A DNA stretch of 64,000 bases from Sequoia sempervirens (GCA_007258455.2 VDFB02254929.1:186001-250000); one strand, 5' to 3'. Shown: positions 12,364-25,066, numbered from the stretch's first letter. Numbers and translations: made by a program. Notes: a model not told the origin generated them from the sequence alone.

Positions 12364-13450
12364 AAGTGGGAGCATGTTGAAAAAGGTGTCTCAGATTTAC
12401 TGGCTTGATCGCCTTCCTACAACAGTTGTGTTTGTTTCTCTATCAACCTAACAATTCTTTATCGACGGGACCTTGTTCTTAGTCACATCGATGGACCAAT
12501 GGCATTCTATTTAGAGTGGTGTGTTCTATTATAAAATATTGGTCACTTCAACGGGAACTTCTAAGTTGTCTCCCCGATAGACTGATGGGTTGTGGATAGC
12601 ATGTTAGAGACTCTCATCGGTGTGACTTGGCTTTGTCGACAGGACTCTATCTCGAGTCTCTCCGATGACCTAATAGCTTTGGTGATTGGCTAGTTGTGAT
12701 GGCGTGGTGTCGAGTTGGCAGTGGGGACCACCTGGAACTTATGTCAGAGGGAGATTCTCGTATCAAAGGGACTGTGGGTGGACTCTCTTCAACAAGCCAA
12801 TAGGCTTCATCGGTGTGACTTCCTTATATCGGTGGGAGACGAATTGGTGTCCCCTTGATATGGTGATAAGGTTGACTCGGTGACTCATGGAGAATGCATT
12901 GGTGGGACCCAATCGATGCCTGAATGGAAAGCAAAAATTGGTTGTTGACTATTGGCGATTGAATGACGATTGGTTCAGCATTTTGAAAAGGCATCAAAGT
13001 CACTTGTTGTTATCAAAGAGAGATGAAAAGAGTCTCTCTGATGGCCTGACACAATTAATGGCAGTTGGGAACTGAAATGGTTGGATCTCTAGAACTAAAG
13101 CGACCATGGTTGGATGATGATTATACATTGTGATACTCTACAATGAGAATAGATTCAATCAATTGGAAGAGGTTCTACATTGTATGCTATACGAGCATTG
13201 TAACAGTGTGAGAGAATGATTGTAATTAGAATGTACATGTGAGGTTGATTAGGGAATTTTAATGTTGTTGAGAATCAACACTTGAGAGTGGAGTTTGTAA
13301 CTCTATATGTAATTTTGTTTACTGTAATACGAAGTGGCTTTACTTGGTGTGTGGTTTTTTCTCTCGTAAGGGTTTTCCCAGTAAAATATTTGGTGTTCAA
13401 TTTTGTTTGTTAAATTTTCTATTCACTTGTTTTGTTACTGTGCATCTTAG
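12364..13450 (+). mobile_element. Polypurine tract and 3' LTR of copia element A
   Basis: AAGTGGGAGCA at 12364-12374 is the typical copia polypurine tract. The LTR begins TGTTGAAAAAGG at 12375. Near 13350-13385 is the GTGTGGTTTTTTCTC and GGGTTTTCCC block of a plus-oriented R region. The right edge is not sharp; sequence character changes near 13450 and I cannot place the terminal CA. Confidence 0.75.
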
Positions 13451-14480
13451 TGATTGTAACTCAAATTGAATGAAATTTTTTGCACTTCTTTCCTGAGAAT
13501 TTTGCATTTGGAAGGCATTTCCACACCAATCTTTCCTTACAATTAGAAACATATAAAATATAACCACACATCACAATAGAAAATAAAATGCCACCAAAGT
13601 TGATAAGAGGCCCTGTTGTTGGTGGTTGATGAGAGGAAATTGAGTGTCCTCCTTCCTTCATTTCCTCCTACCTCCAAGCTTGAATTTATTTAAAACACAT
13701 ATTCTTCATCACTAGGACAAGATATATCTTCATAATTTGCATAGTTTTCCCAATCTATTTCTTCAACCAAGGAAGCATGTTGATCTAGTTTGTCATCTAA
13801 TAGATCATGTGCCCCCCTCTTACAATTCAAATGCTTGAATATGTACTTGCCTTTTCTTGCTTTATAATGTGCATATATGTCTTCTTCGAATTATGAGTGT
13901 TCATTATGGTCAAGTAGAGTAGATATTACTCCTTCAAGGATAATGTTTACCTTAATGTAAACACCATACCATACATATTTTTAAGCAAAACATTCAAAAG
14001 TATTCCTTTGGCATCATAATCTTTTACTTTCTTGTTAATTCTATCTAACTAATTTAATAGGGAGTGAAACTTGTCTATATGATATGCAATTTTTGTACCT
14101 TTATCCTTCTTCAATCCATACAATCTCTGCTTCAATATCATCTTGGCATTTTTTGCTTCAGATCCAAAAAGCTTGTTTAATGACTTCCAAATATCTTTTA
14201 TAGACTTTGTGAAATCCACATGGTGTGAGTATGCCTTTGAAAAGCCGAGGCCAATAGTCCCCAATGTTTTTTTTATTTTTTATAGTCCACTTGGAAAGTT
14301 CATTCACATCGGTTGGAGATATTGAGGTAGGTTTGACAACATCCCAAAGATCTTTTTTCTATCAAGTGTAATTGCATATGTATTTTCCATGTATGAAAAT
14401 ATCTACCTTTAAATTTCTCAATGAAACTTAATTTATCCATGACTACCCCCTTAATCAAAATAAAATCAAAGGTGTCAAGC
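13451..14480 (-). pseudogene. Ty1/copia Gag fragment, element C
   Basis: The minus strand encodes a decayed Gag. MDKLSFIEKFKGRYFHTW at about 14440 corresponds to the KFxGxNFxxWK opening. DFTKSIKDIWKSLNKLFG and AKMILKQRLYGLKKDKGT (14264-14049) correspond to the UBN2-type capsid core. Stops and frameshifts separate the pieces. To the left, 13461-13680 is open on the minus strand but not recognisable. No protease or polymerase follows, so the element is cut short on its 3' side. Confidence 0.75.
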
Positions 14481-15414
14481 TCCATCAATAACGCGCCTTG
14501 ATTATAAAACTTTAAACACAAAATAATTCAAATACCATTATGTGAATATTGGCCAATTGATTTTGTTGAAAATTGAGGTGATTATGTAGCTTAATACTTT
14601 ATAAAACTTTGTGATTGCTAATCTAAATATTTATTCTTTGTTATAGATTCTTTGTGGATGATTATTTGGTTAGATTCATTTTATCAATTGTAGAATGAAG
14701 ACAAAAGGTTGTAGAAGAATTAGAAAAAATATTAGAAGATACACAACATATACTGTGGAGAAACCCTTGAAGGGAAAAAACTCCACCAAGAATCAATGTA
14801 TTATTTAATCTCAGAATAAGATTACAATAATTCCAATACTTGCTTGAGATGCTTCTTTTGCCTTCAACAAATCTTCTTCACAACCTGCAATAAAAATTGA
14901 TACAAACTCTCTTCAACTTGCTTGAGATAAATAGGCAATAATCAACCTTGTAAACTCCAAAGAGTTACAATTACAAAGCTCAATGCTTATCTCTCAAAAC
15001 CTATGCCTATCTCTTGCAAGTAGAGTTCTACTATGAAGAACAATGTCAAATCAACTCCATCCATTTGGGTGTCCCAAGTTGAATTCATAACTCAACCTTT
15101 ATTCCGAAGATATCTTCAAAGCTTATCCTCAAAGTTGGCGCCCAAGAATGGGCCCACTTAACTCAACCTTATGAAATATCTTATCATGCAAAAGTGTTAA
15201 CTCCAAGAAGCCAACTTGGGTGCCCAAGGTGGGTCCAAGTCAATCTCTATTAACTAAACATATCTCTCCACCATTCATGCAAGAATGATCATCCCCAATT
15301 AACTGAAAGTAGTCACCTATTATCTATCATGCAACTCAAGTCAATAGTCGTGCATTCTAAGTCAACTGAAGTCAACTAGCATTCAACTGAAACTAACTAC
15401 ATGCAATTGAAGAT

Positions 15415-15500
15415 AACTGAACCATAACTGAACTAAACTAAACTAAACTAAACTAAACTGAATTGAACTGAACTAATCTAAACTGAACTTAACTAAACTT
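15415..15500. repeat. (AACTA/AACTG)n short tandem repeat
   Basis: About 85 bp consist almost entirely of AACTA and AACTG pentamers inside the LTR of element C. Confidence 0.85.
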
Positions 15501-15501
15501 C

Positions 15502-15547
15502 ATGCATGTAAACATCAATCCTTAATTTTTAGGATGTTTACATGCAT
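15502..15547. repeat. Perfect 15-bp stem hairpin in LTR C
   Basis: The arm ATGCATGTAAACATC (15502-15516) is exactly complementary to GATGTTTACATGCAT (15533-15547), with a 16-bp loop. It directly follows the pentamer repeat. Confidence 0.85.
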
Positions 15548-15827
15548 TACAGAAGTGTTATCTTTTTCTCTAAACAGTTAACTTAACTCAAGGTGGGTTC
15601 TACCTTCCATGTGGGCGCCCTATGTACTCCTATTATTTAGGAACTCATATTGGACGCCCTCACATGTTCCTATCATTTAGAATTAATTACAAATGTCAAT
15701 TAACATGATTATTTCATTCAATATTAATCTCTTTCTAATCCTAGTGTTGGGGAACACTTTCCAAGGACTTAGGAGATACATGAAATAATGTTTAGGATTG
15801 CAGTTAAATGGCATCCTATTTCCAACA

Positions 15828-16895
15828 AATTCTATAAATAAAAATTATAAAACTATGTTTTAATAAAGCCACACTTATTACTATCAATGGAAGTTAGTCA
15901 AAGTTACATACAAGTTTGAAATATCACTCCTCATTCCCAATTGATCAAATACACGTCCAACAACTACTAAAACACCTTATTTCATCTATTAACAACTTTC
16001 ATATTTCAAAACAATTTTCTAAATAATATTTAGGTTTTCGTCTCCTATTATTCCTCTTTCCAACACAATTTGAATAATCAAATTTCATTAATTAAATGAG
16101 AAAGATATGCCATTTTTTGTGAGACTATTCCAAACTTTTTTTTAATAAATGCATTTTTGTTGTTTTACCTTCAAAGTTACACCTAAGCTCACAACTTTGC
16201 TATTGGAATGATCAAACATTGAGGGATGCCTTTAATAGTAAAAATTAATTCATGAATGATATCAATGCCCAAAGACTTGGGAACAAATGATTCTTTCACC
16301 ACTGTTAAATAAGTGTTGGACTCCCATTTCTCCTCCTATAGAAATAAAGAGAGATATTACAGATATTGTTGGTTGTATGTTTCCTAGTAATTCCACCACC
16401 ATTTTATTTTCCTATATGCAGGCATCTCATAGAGCTCTTTGCATGCCACATTCAACTATTCTACATTGTCTCACTCTCAAATATTTTACATTCGTGTTTA
16501 TTTCAGACAAAAAAGATCTGATAGCATGATAGTTTCTAGAGCAACACACCAAAATAATATTGCTTCTATTCTTCTTCTCAAACCATTTGGGACATTACAT
16601 TTTATAGGAAGCAGCCTTCCTTAAAATTCTCCCATATAGTTGTACCTAATCCTAGAATTAACCAACATGACAATATGAGCACTAACAATAGTTTTTCCAA
16701 CAATGCCAACTCCCTATATTTGTGGGTAATTTTAAAACATGAATTTTAACCTATAAAATAAAATTAAAGGTGTAAAAATAGAAAATAACATTGAAAATTT
16801 GTTAATTTTTTTTACGCCCCATTTCTCATGTAAGAAATGGAGTGAAATGGGATAGAGTAGCACAACAATGTAACAACACAAAGTAGAGAGAATAG
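15828..16895. other. AT-rich interval without recognisable features
   Basis: About 1.07 kb lie between LTR C and the chromovirus LTR. The open frames here are short and lack family motifs. I see nothing I can name. Confidence 0.6.
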
Positions 16896-19689
16896 TGTAG
16901 TCTTGAATTACTTAATGAATTAACAAGAAAGTAAATAACTACACGCTAAAAATCATAAGAAAAAAAATTGACTTTCTTATTTCATTCGTTTACATGATCA
17001 ATAATAAAATGGATACTATAATCATTTGAATTTTAAACGAAACAATTACAATAAGGGAAATTATGATAATCTTCTTTCATAGTACATACATTCCTTGAAT
17101 CAAAACATGTTACAAAAAAAAAAAAAAACATGTCACAATTACACCAATATGTGTCATAAGGTCTTCCATAACTGAAATATTGCATTTGTCTCACAAGTCT
17201 CGACGAAGTCATCTACAAGAGGGAGAGCATCACCTGAGTGCTTTACCTCTAACCATAGACCAGTGGTCCCCCACACACCTTCCATCTAGAAGTGGCTCTA
17301 ACCTTCATGAAAAGTATAGACAAACGAAACCAATAGGTTTATGCCATTTGAGTCCTAGTGTTGTGTCCTACATAACCCAATCAACCATACAAATTTAGAC
17401 AATCCTCTAACTAAGTATGACCAATCTGATTGGATTATGAAATCTGGAACATTGTGAACTGACTAAATGCAAGCAAAGACTTTTGCATTACTTTGGCCAA
17501 AGTTTTTAATAAAATAAACAATTCCATTGGAAATTTAGTCATCAGTTCACACACCTCTAACTTGACTTGGAAATGACATTTCACCTATGGTTTAACACTT
17601 AGTTGACTCATTTGACTGTTTAACTAACTTTCACAAGGATTTAAGATCAATCATGTATATCATTCTATAGTCAGTAAACGACTAAGGATTATAGAGAAAT
17701 ACTCCTAACAATGAACATTAGTATTGTGTACTCACAATTTCTCAGATCTTGGCTATTGTCACGTGTTCATATGTCTTTACAATTACTTCAAGAGTGTAAT
17801 ACTTTCCTATTTTTCAAACAAAAGACTTTTTAAACTCTTTTACAAGTTATAGTACATTCAAATAATGCCACTAACTTGTGACTCTTTATCTATCACTTTA
17901 GGTCATAATAACTCGTAGCATAGGTAAATAAGATTTTTATTCACTAATATCAAAATAACTTCTTCATAAATATTTTTTTATTTTTATATATTTTCTCCTT
18001 CATCTACGTTCAAGAACACGTTTCAAAATGCTAATAAATGTACAACATCTTATCTATTTCTTTATGAAAGAATAAGTACATTTTTATGGACTCTAAGCCA
18101 TATTAATAACTCTACATAATAATAATCTGATTACTTACAACCAAAATAACTAGTTTAAGCTTCAAGCTTATCACACAAATACCTCCATATATATCGATCT
18201 GCTATTTACTTTTATTAGTGAATTAGAACATTTAACTAGTTTAAGCTTCAAGCTTATCACACAAATACCTCCATATATATCGATCTGCTATTTACTTTTA
18301 TTAGTGAATTAGAACATTTCTATTCAACTTATATCAATAAGGTAATCATTTTTTTTGTTTTTAATCGTACTATTTCTGCTTTCTTACACATAATTAAATA
18401 AAGAATTTAAAAGATTTCATTCATAGGTCTATATATTCAAACTATTCTTTCACATATATTCCATATATAAACTCTTTAAGTATATTTTCAAATCTGAAAC
18501 TTCATCTTTAGATTACCAAAAATAAAAGAAAGAAAACAAAATGTAAAATCATGCTTGTAATATATCTTTTCTTTTGCACTTTCCAAATCTTCTAAGTGCA
18601 GCCCAAACTCCTATCGACCTTTCTAGATATCCACTGCTTGCTCACAATATAAAATACTCTACTCTTCCACGTATATCCCATTAATAATAAACTCAACTAT
18701 CAATATTATGCACTCTAAACACAATAATAATGAAGAATTGCCTCCCTCTAATGGATACTTTGCTCTGGCAATAAAAGCTCCCCTTTCCATACATGTGGCT
18801 GTCTTCCTATAATAGCCATCCCCCCTTTTCTTTTAAAAACATGCGACTCCTATTCTTCTCACGTCTAATGCCATAATTGAAGCAATTTTAAACTCTTTAA
18901 TTGCCAGAATATAGCCATTGATGATGGCATTAAGCTTCCATGTGAGGTTTAAGTTGTTTGATGTTATTTATTTCCCTTAACATGCATTCAATGGCAGATT
19001 AATTGTCAATACTAGTCACGACTTACCGTGATGTAGGCCGTTGGCATAAATAATGGTAATATATTATATTGTATATATATTTATACATATATGTCTATAT
19101 TTATTTTTATGCTTGTATATATATTTATATGTATATATTTTGATTCATTCAAATAAAATCAAACAAATCTTTACAATAATAGGTAAATCATAAGGATGAT
19201 GATAATAACAAAATATCACCTCATGATCAATATTTGAAACGAGGCCAAAAATTGAAAATGATTTCAACCTAACATTTCGACCTAGACAAACAAGTATTAA
19301 CTCTTTGACAACATATGGTATAACTTGACAACTTACTCAGGCTTTGATGCAACACCTATGTGGGTGTGTGATTGACCCCAAAATGGCATTTACCCATTTG
19401 TTTACCACTGTCTATACTGTTCTCTACGGTCGTACTCTCCCTCTCCATCTAGGAGGGTAAAATCTGCCCCTGCATTCAAATTAGAAGGTCATAAAAAATA
19501 GTTATTCCATTATTAGCCACAATATCATAATCATTAATTAAAAGCATTAATCATTACAATCGAAACATTTTTCATTGCATTATAATTTCATCTAAATATC
19601 AACTAACATAAAATCATCCATTCATGTCAAAAACACATTTTTAACGTAAAAGTTGAAAGTAATTGCAAGTCAAGATTTGGGGTGCAACA
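16896..19689 (-). repeat. 3' LTR of the chromovirus (left copy)
   Basis: It matches 33866-36590; for example CAAGAAAGTAAATA near 16925 matches near 33910. The end is GGGGTGCAACA. Its start (TGTAGTCTTG) lacks about 17 bp that the right copy has after TGTA. It contains an 86-bp tandem duplication not present in the right copy. Confidence 0.88.
18148..18319. repeat. Perfect 86-bp tandem duplication
   Basis: The unit starting AACTAGTTTAAGCTTCAAGC occurs at 18148-18233 and again at 18234-18319 with no difference that I can see. The right LTR of the same element has one diverged copy, so the duplication arose after insertion. Confidence 0.92.
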
Positions 19690-19702
19690 TATCTCCCCCA
19701 TA
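19690..19702 (-). other. Polypurine tract of the chromovirus
   Basis: On the minus strand TATGGGGGAGATA lies immediately before the LTR start TGTTGCACCCC. This primes plus-strand DNA synthesis and confirms minus orientation. Confidence 0.85.
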
Positions 19703-19739
19703 AGGATCATCATCCCTGATGATTCATTGTATGATAATA

Positions 19740-20471
19740 AGATATTAAAACAATTTTTCTCTTAACTATTGAAAAGCAATAAATAAATGAGGAATATTAT
19801 CATAAAATTCATTATAATCTTCCCAAGTGGCATCGTCTTTGGCATATTGGTCCCACTAGACTTTGCATTGAGTAACCTCTCTATTGCGCAAGCATAACTT
19901 GCATACTTCTAGCACCTTGAGAGGCTCAATTGCTACAACCCTTGGATCCTATACATGTACATTCCAATCAAGTATATGATTAAAACCAATTATATACTTC
20001 TTTAAATAAGAGACATGAAAAACATCATGCATCTGGGCAAGAGATGGAGTTAGAGCGATTCAATAAGCAATTGGGTTAATCACTTCAAGAACTTTGAAGG
20101 GTCCCACAAATCTAGGGGCTAGTTTGGATGATTTTCCAAACTTTATGAAACTTTTCTAAGGTTTTACCCTCAAAATAACTTTTTCTCCAACTAAGAATTT
20201 TCTTGGTGTACACTTGGCATCAGCATAACTTTTTTGTCTATCATTTGCTTCCGCCAATATTTTCTGATCAACTTGATCTGCTCTTCCATTTCTAATAAAA
20301 TTTCTAGACCAAAGCTAATCCTACCTTCTAGCTTATCCTAGTTTGTAGGAGTTCAAAATTTTCTTCCATGTAATGCTTCAAATGGAGCCATATTAATTGT
20401 AGAATGATAGGAGTAATTGTATGCAAATTCCACAAGCGAAAGATATTCCTCCCACTTGTATTGTTGATCCA
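19740..20471 (-). pseudogene. Integrase C-terminus and chromodomain
   Basis: The minus strand from 20471 reads MDQQYKWEEYLSLVEFAYNY, then HSTINMAPFEALHGRKF, the conserved end of the gypsy integrase core. Around 19936-19810 follows a chromodomain: VAIEPLKVLEVCKLCLRNRE, then TQCKV-stop-WDQYAKDDATWEDYN. The stop replaces the expected Gln before WDQYA, and several other stops lie between the two domains. The chromodomain would bind histone marks to direct insertion. The frame ends abruptly at 20471, where copia sequence begins, so the catalytic core of integrase is missing. Confidence 0.88.
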
Positions 20472-20949
20472 TGTTAGAGTCACTCAAGTACTCAAGCCTC
20501 TAAGATCATCTGCAAAAACCAAAAATAACCTTCTACAAGAGGGAAAAGCAAGAACATGAAATTGCAACAATGGATGCAAGATATGGCCAATATGCAATAC
20601 TCAAGATTGCAGTGATATATTGGTCTTACAAAACTGAAAATTATCTTAACTGATTGAACTAAACTACAATGTACATATGAATCCTTGCTTATATAGGCAA
20701 GGGTGATGATGTACCAATATTAAATGGTTGTTTCATAATCAAATGACATAAGCCAACATTAAATAACCTAAGACACAAGCATTAAATAAAAGCTAACTAG
20801 ATAAGATAAGTGACAACTAATTCTTAACTAGAAAGATTCCCCCCTAATTAATGCTAAATAGAAAGATACCCTCCTAGGACCTAAGTGGACTTAACAATGT
20901 AAATAAGACCTAGATAAGACTAGATAGGAAAATTACCTATTTACACCAA
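20472..20949 (-). mobile_element. Copia 3' LTR and polypurine tract (left copia remnant D)
   Basis: On the plus strand this begins TGTTAGAGTC, where the integrase frame breaks, and ends TACACCAACA. On the minus strand it is preceded by CTTAAAGGGGG (20950-20960), a good polypurine tract, so it is a 3' LTR of a minus-strand element. No matching second LTR is found to the right; the right border LTR near 24229 has a different sequence. Confidence 0.7.
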
Positions 20950-20960
20950 CACCCCCTTTA

Positions 20961-21865
20961 AGTACAACTTAGGGAGTCGATTATTATGCAAAGACACAAA
21001 GATGGGTCACGACTACAAGACCATGTTAGGTACCCATGTACATATGCAATGCAATCTCTCACAAATGGAGAAAAGGAAAAAACCTAGTGGGACAAAACTC
21101 CTCCACAAAAGAGAGATGAAATACAAAATACTCTTAATGATACATGAGAGGGATAAAATCCCATTCGAGGAAAATGACCCCCCATAAGAGAGAAGAAGAG
21201 AGACAATGCAACCCCCCTTAATGGTGAGTCTCTTGCAACGGTAGAAGCTCAAGATAGAATGTTGAAGATGATCCAATCTCATCGAACAACATTCCTCCCC
21301 TTAGGAAGAAACAAAACCAAGATGATATACAAGATGTCTTCCCATTCCGAAAAGGAACACGAGAGAAGAAGAATGATATGCGATGTCTCTAAACAATTCT
21401 CAAGTGTCTCCATGTTGATGTTGAAAGCTAACAAACTCCAAATAGGAATTTTAGGCCACACATCTAAAGATGTCAATATAGAATCCCTAGAGATGAATGT
21501 AGAACACACTCCAAAGGAAAAGAAGTCTCCTCTGAAGAAACCTCCTCCAAATATTGTCCAAAAGTATCCACACTCATATCAATCTACAAAGAGTGATCAT
21601 GTAGACAATGAACAAGAGGGTTAGAGTATTCCCTCACAACAATTGAATAAGAATCATCTCCACCAAAGAGATGTATGCAATCAATAGTGTCTCCCAGATA
21701 TGAAATGTGAGACTCAACAAACAACCCACCAATGTTTGTCAAGTATGCATCCCAAGTAGATGTAGCTGGAAGATGATGTAGATCCTGCTACATTGAATCA
21801 CAAGAGGCCAAATTTGTGCCAATATGAGCATCACCAAATGCAACAGAAGATGGAGGAGATAAAAT
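20961..21865 (-). pseudogene. Unrecognised coding-like tail of copia remnant D
   Basis: Minus-strand translation downstream of the protease has long stretches with few stops, such as STWDAYLTNIGGLFVESHIS and DDSYSIVVREYSNPLVHCLH around 21760-21600. They match no integrase or RT motif known to me. A plus-strand open frame of 121 codons (21259-21624) is more likely a shadow. Either the element carried a non-Pol tail or this is diverged leftover. Confidence 0.35.
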
Positions 21866-23312
21866 TCAAGGCTCAAGAATAGGATTGGATATAAGAACAC
21901 CCAATTTCATGAAGCAAAATGTCTCCTTTGAATCAGGATTCACACTAGAAGTGTGATCAACAGCCAAAGGAACAATGTCACAATCAAGAACAAAATCTGC
22001 AAAGATATACAACCGAGATGAATGATCAACCATCCCAATAGCAATAATCTCTTTACTCTCCAAGTCTTGAATGATGACTGAATTAGGAGTGATCTCCACA
22101 ATCCTCCCATCTCCTCCATGTGTAATCTGATATATATGGAAAGAAGATTATTCATCAAATGAGGAACACACAAAACATCTTGGAAAGTGTTTTCCCCAAA
22201 ACTAATAGACCCCTTCCCAAGTACACTCGTGTATGTAATTTTTCCATCAAAATAGGAGACATAGTACAAGGCTCAAAACAAGAGAATATATACTATGAGG
22301 ATGACATATGATGAGATGCTCCTAAATCTAGAAGCCATCTCCTTGATCTTGGACCTGGAAAAGCACAAAGCATGTCCTTTATTTCCTAATGTAGAAGCCA
22401 AACCATATTTTCCCTTATTAGACTATTTGAAGAAGAAGAAGAAGGTGGTGACTTTGACATTCTAGAAGGCAAATCAATCTAATTATTTTTTAAACAATGC
22501 TTCAACTCATCAATATCCTTCTTGTAACAAGAATGTTCATCTTGCCCAAACTTCTTACAATATGAAATGGACTTCTCCTTCTTAGATGATTTATCTGAGG
22601 AAGAGGATTTATTATTTGGCTGATCTAAATGTGGATTGTTCTTTGATTTCTTCTACTTCTTATCAGTATGTTCTGATTTTTTCACCTGACTAGCCAACAA
22701 TGCCTAAGATTTAGAAGACTTGATGAAACCTATTGAGATAAGCTTTTGTTTCTCATATATCAACATCTCAAAAAATGATGCAAATGAAGGTGTAGTATAT
22801 GAAAATCCCATAGTCAACCTATGAGTATGAAAGCTAGAAACAAAAGCAACATAATCAGGACCAAGTTTGTTCAATGAATTGTAGACCAATTAAATATCCT
22901 TCTTATCAATTCCACATTCTTTACATTGCTCCCTTAGATCATTAATCTTAGTGATGTAGTCTTGGATGTTGTCAAGGTTCTTGGATCAAGGCTTATTAAT
23001 TCATTATCAAGTTGATGGCCTCTTATTTAATCTGTAGAATGATATAATGTTTTCAATTTTTCCCAAGCCTCATGAGAATTCTTGTATGATTCAATTTGGA
23101 ACAATAAATCTTGAGAAACTAGTTTACGAAGACATCTGAGAGTTTTGGTATGTTCAATCATCCATTTTCTTTTTTTCATCATCTGTAGGTCCAAGTACCT
23201 TATTTTTAACATATAGAGAGTGACCTTCATTCATTAGTATACTCCATGCATGTTGATGCCATGTTAAAAGGTTATATGATGTTAGCAAAGGAACCTTAGA
23301 ATGGTCCATGAA
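21866..23312 (-). pseudogene. Ty1/copia Gag and protease, remnant D
   Basis: From the ATG at 23312 the minus strand reads MDHSKVPLLTSYNLLTWHQH and then HAWSILMNEGHSLYVKNKVLG. A frameshift leads into LRCLRKLVSQDLLFQIES and YKNSHEAWEKLKTLY, a copia Gag core. A zinc-knuckle remnant CKKFGQDEHSC near 22550 has Phe in place of the second Cys. Protease follows with RWLLDLGASHHM near 22330 and ITPNSVIIQDLESKE near 22090. The frame closes at 21866. Integrase and RT are absent. Several stops and shifts make it inactive. Confidence 0.8.
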
Positions 23313-24229
23313 AACAAGAGATTACAAGAAAATAGATCAAAACGATGCACCAAGAGACTCCTCAATCAATCAATGAATAATCCCCCCAATAATATGTGTG
23401 GAACTTTATATGTACAGTGTGTTTATAATGCCATAAATGTGCTTTAGATTTACAATACCAAGATGGAAAAATTACAACAATATCTCTAAATGAGATCCTC
23501 AAACTAAAGGTAACCTCTCCCAACATGATCTATACAAATGAAGCCTTCCCAAATGGACAAAATATCTCCAAAATGTAATATGTCTAAGTAATCAACCAGA
23601 ATGCAAAATTGCACAAATCTAAATAAAAAGTAGTTGGGGCTAAATTTGTAAAAGGTGCATGAATAAAAATGTAGATCCCCTCAATACCTTTCCAACGCCA
23701 CAAGAATCGTGAAAATCGGAGATCATACCAAAAAGTTATAAGCTCGAGATTCCAAAAGAGAAAATTTGACTTTGACCAACAATAAAATTCACTTGGGACA
23801 AAATCTGAGAAAATGGATTACACTATTGGGAAGTGCTCAGAACCACGTTTCGGTTGATATCTCGTTTGCAATTTTTTGACACGTGGGTGGAAATTTATGG
23901 CTCAGAGAAAAAACTACCCTATTTGGGCTCCCAGGGAGCAAAATAAGCACTTGGGGCTAGAAATTTAGGCGCCTCATTATGAAATAATAACCACACCGCT
24001 GCAATTTTTTTTTAAAATAAGTATCACCACTCGATGCCAGCGAGGTGGTGTTTGGGAGGTGGGCGGAGCCACATCGTTCCCTCGCCACTCAGGCTTGAAA
24101 GCCCTTAATCACTGATAAAGCCCTTTAGGGATGGCAATAAAATCATGTGTTGGCAGGTGAAATAATATTTTATTAATTGTGAATAAAATATTAATAAACC
24201 TGCAATTTGTACCCTACTTTGATACAACA
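23313..24229 (-). mobile_element. Probable 5' leader and LTR of copia remnant D
   Basis: This non-coding stretch upstream of Gag ends on the plus strand with GATACAACA at 24229, directly against gypsy RT sequence, as an LTR edge should. Its left LTR edge and primer site are not identified. It does not resemble the LTR at 20472-20949, and the flanks differ (ATCCA against TATAT), so the two borders probably come from different insertions. Confidence 0.45.
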
Positions 24230-24340
24230 TATATCTTCATATTTTAGTCTTAGTTGATGATAACCAGATCATAAATCGATCTTTGAGAACACTATTGCAC
24301 CATGCATCTAATAAAAAAGATCATCAATACATGGTAAAGG
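24230..24340 (-). pseudogene. Ty3/gypsy reverse transcriptase, middle part
   Basis: The minus strand reads PLPCIDDLFY, then MHGAIVFSKIDL, SGYHQLRLKYEDI, the second conserved block of gypsy RT (FSKIDLRSGYHQIR). Stops replace expected Gln and Arg codons. It continues the RT begun at 29836 and is separated from it by the non-coding element at 24341-29830. Its last five bases are the duplicated target AAAGG. To the left it breaks off into copia LTR sequence, so the YLDD catalytic block is lost. Confidence 0.88.
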
Positions 24341-25066
24341 TGTTAAGAAATAATGCATCATACCTAGAATCTAAATCCATTTCCACATAAACCCATGAGA
24401 GATAAACATGCATGCAAGTAACCATAATGCATAGATCAAATAGAAAAGCCACAAAATAACACAATATATACCCTAGTAAAACCCTCAAGAGGGAAAAACC
24501 CAACCTCCAAAAGCATCCATACTCCATCTATTATTCAACAATAAAACATCACAAGAGTTACAATGAATACCTCTAAAGCATCAAGCCTCTCCAATGCATC
24601 CTCATGTGTCCAAGGATGAATCCACATATCCCATGCCATGCTTCACATATGCACTCCTCATAAAGACTCGATAATGATATCACACTCACCTGTCCAACCT
24701 TAACCACTAAACATGTGCTTGGTTTTATAGATTCAAGCTCACACAAATACAACCAAGTAGTAAGATAAAACCATGTGAATACAAAACCACTAATCCCTTA
24801 TTTAGTATTGGGTACTAATTTTACACTTTATTAAATATCCCCAATATTAAATTATGATCCCATATTTCTTACACATTAAATAATAATACAATGTTACAAT
24901 ACAACATAAAGTTGTCCCCAAATAATTACCTAGTGTGATTAACCACACCTCCTAGGTTCATCACAACTAAATAATTATTTAATTACATTATAATATAACA
25001 TTTTATGCAATGGTTCATAACAACTAAATAATTATTTAATTACATTATAATATAATTATTTAACCA
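24341..25066 (-). repeat. 3' LTR of the non-coding element
   Basis: It starts TGTTAAGAAATAATGC and ends ATTTAACCA. A 65-bp block containing AATAATTATTTAATTACATT occurs twice near its end (about 24962 and 25030), a partial internal duplication not seen in the right copy. Confidence 0.75.

Larger units (their letters stand above)
14564..15827 (-). mobile_element. 5' LTR of copia element C
   Basis: A 1264-bp block begins TGTTG and ends CAACA, perfect short inverted termini. At 14758-14790 it carries the GGAGAAACCC and GGGAAAAAACTCC block typical of R regions. Flanking 5-mers differ (GATTT on the left, AATTC on the right), so it is not a solo LTR; it is the LTR next to the minus-strand Gag at its left. 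No canonical primer site is visible at its left edge. Confidence 0.75.

Noticed and set aside
14564..15827. LTR C as a solo LTR
   Set aside because: Flanking 5-mers differ, and minus-strand copia Gag lies directly to its left.
21259..21624. 121-codon plus-strand frame as a gene
   Set aside because: It lies opposite the coding-like minus strand of a copia remnant and has no recognisable motif.
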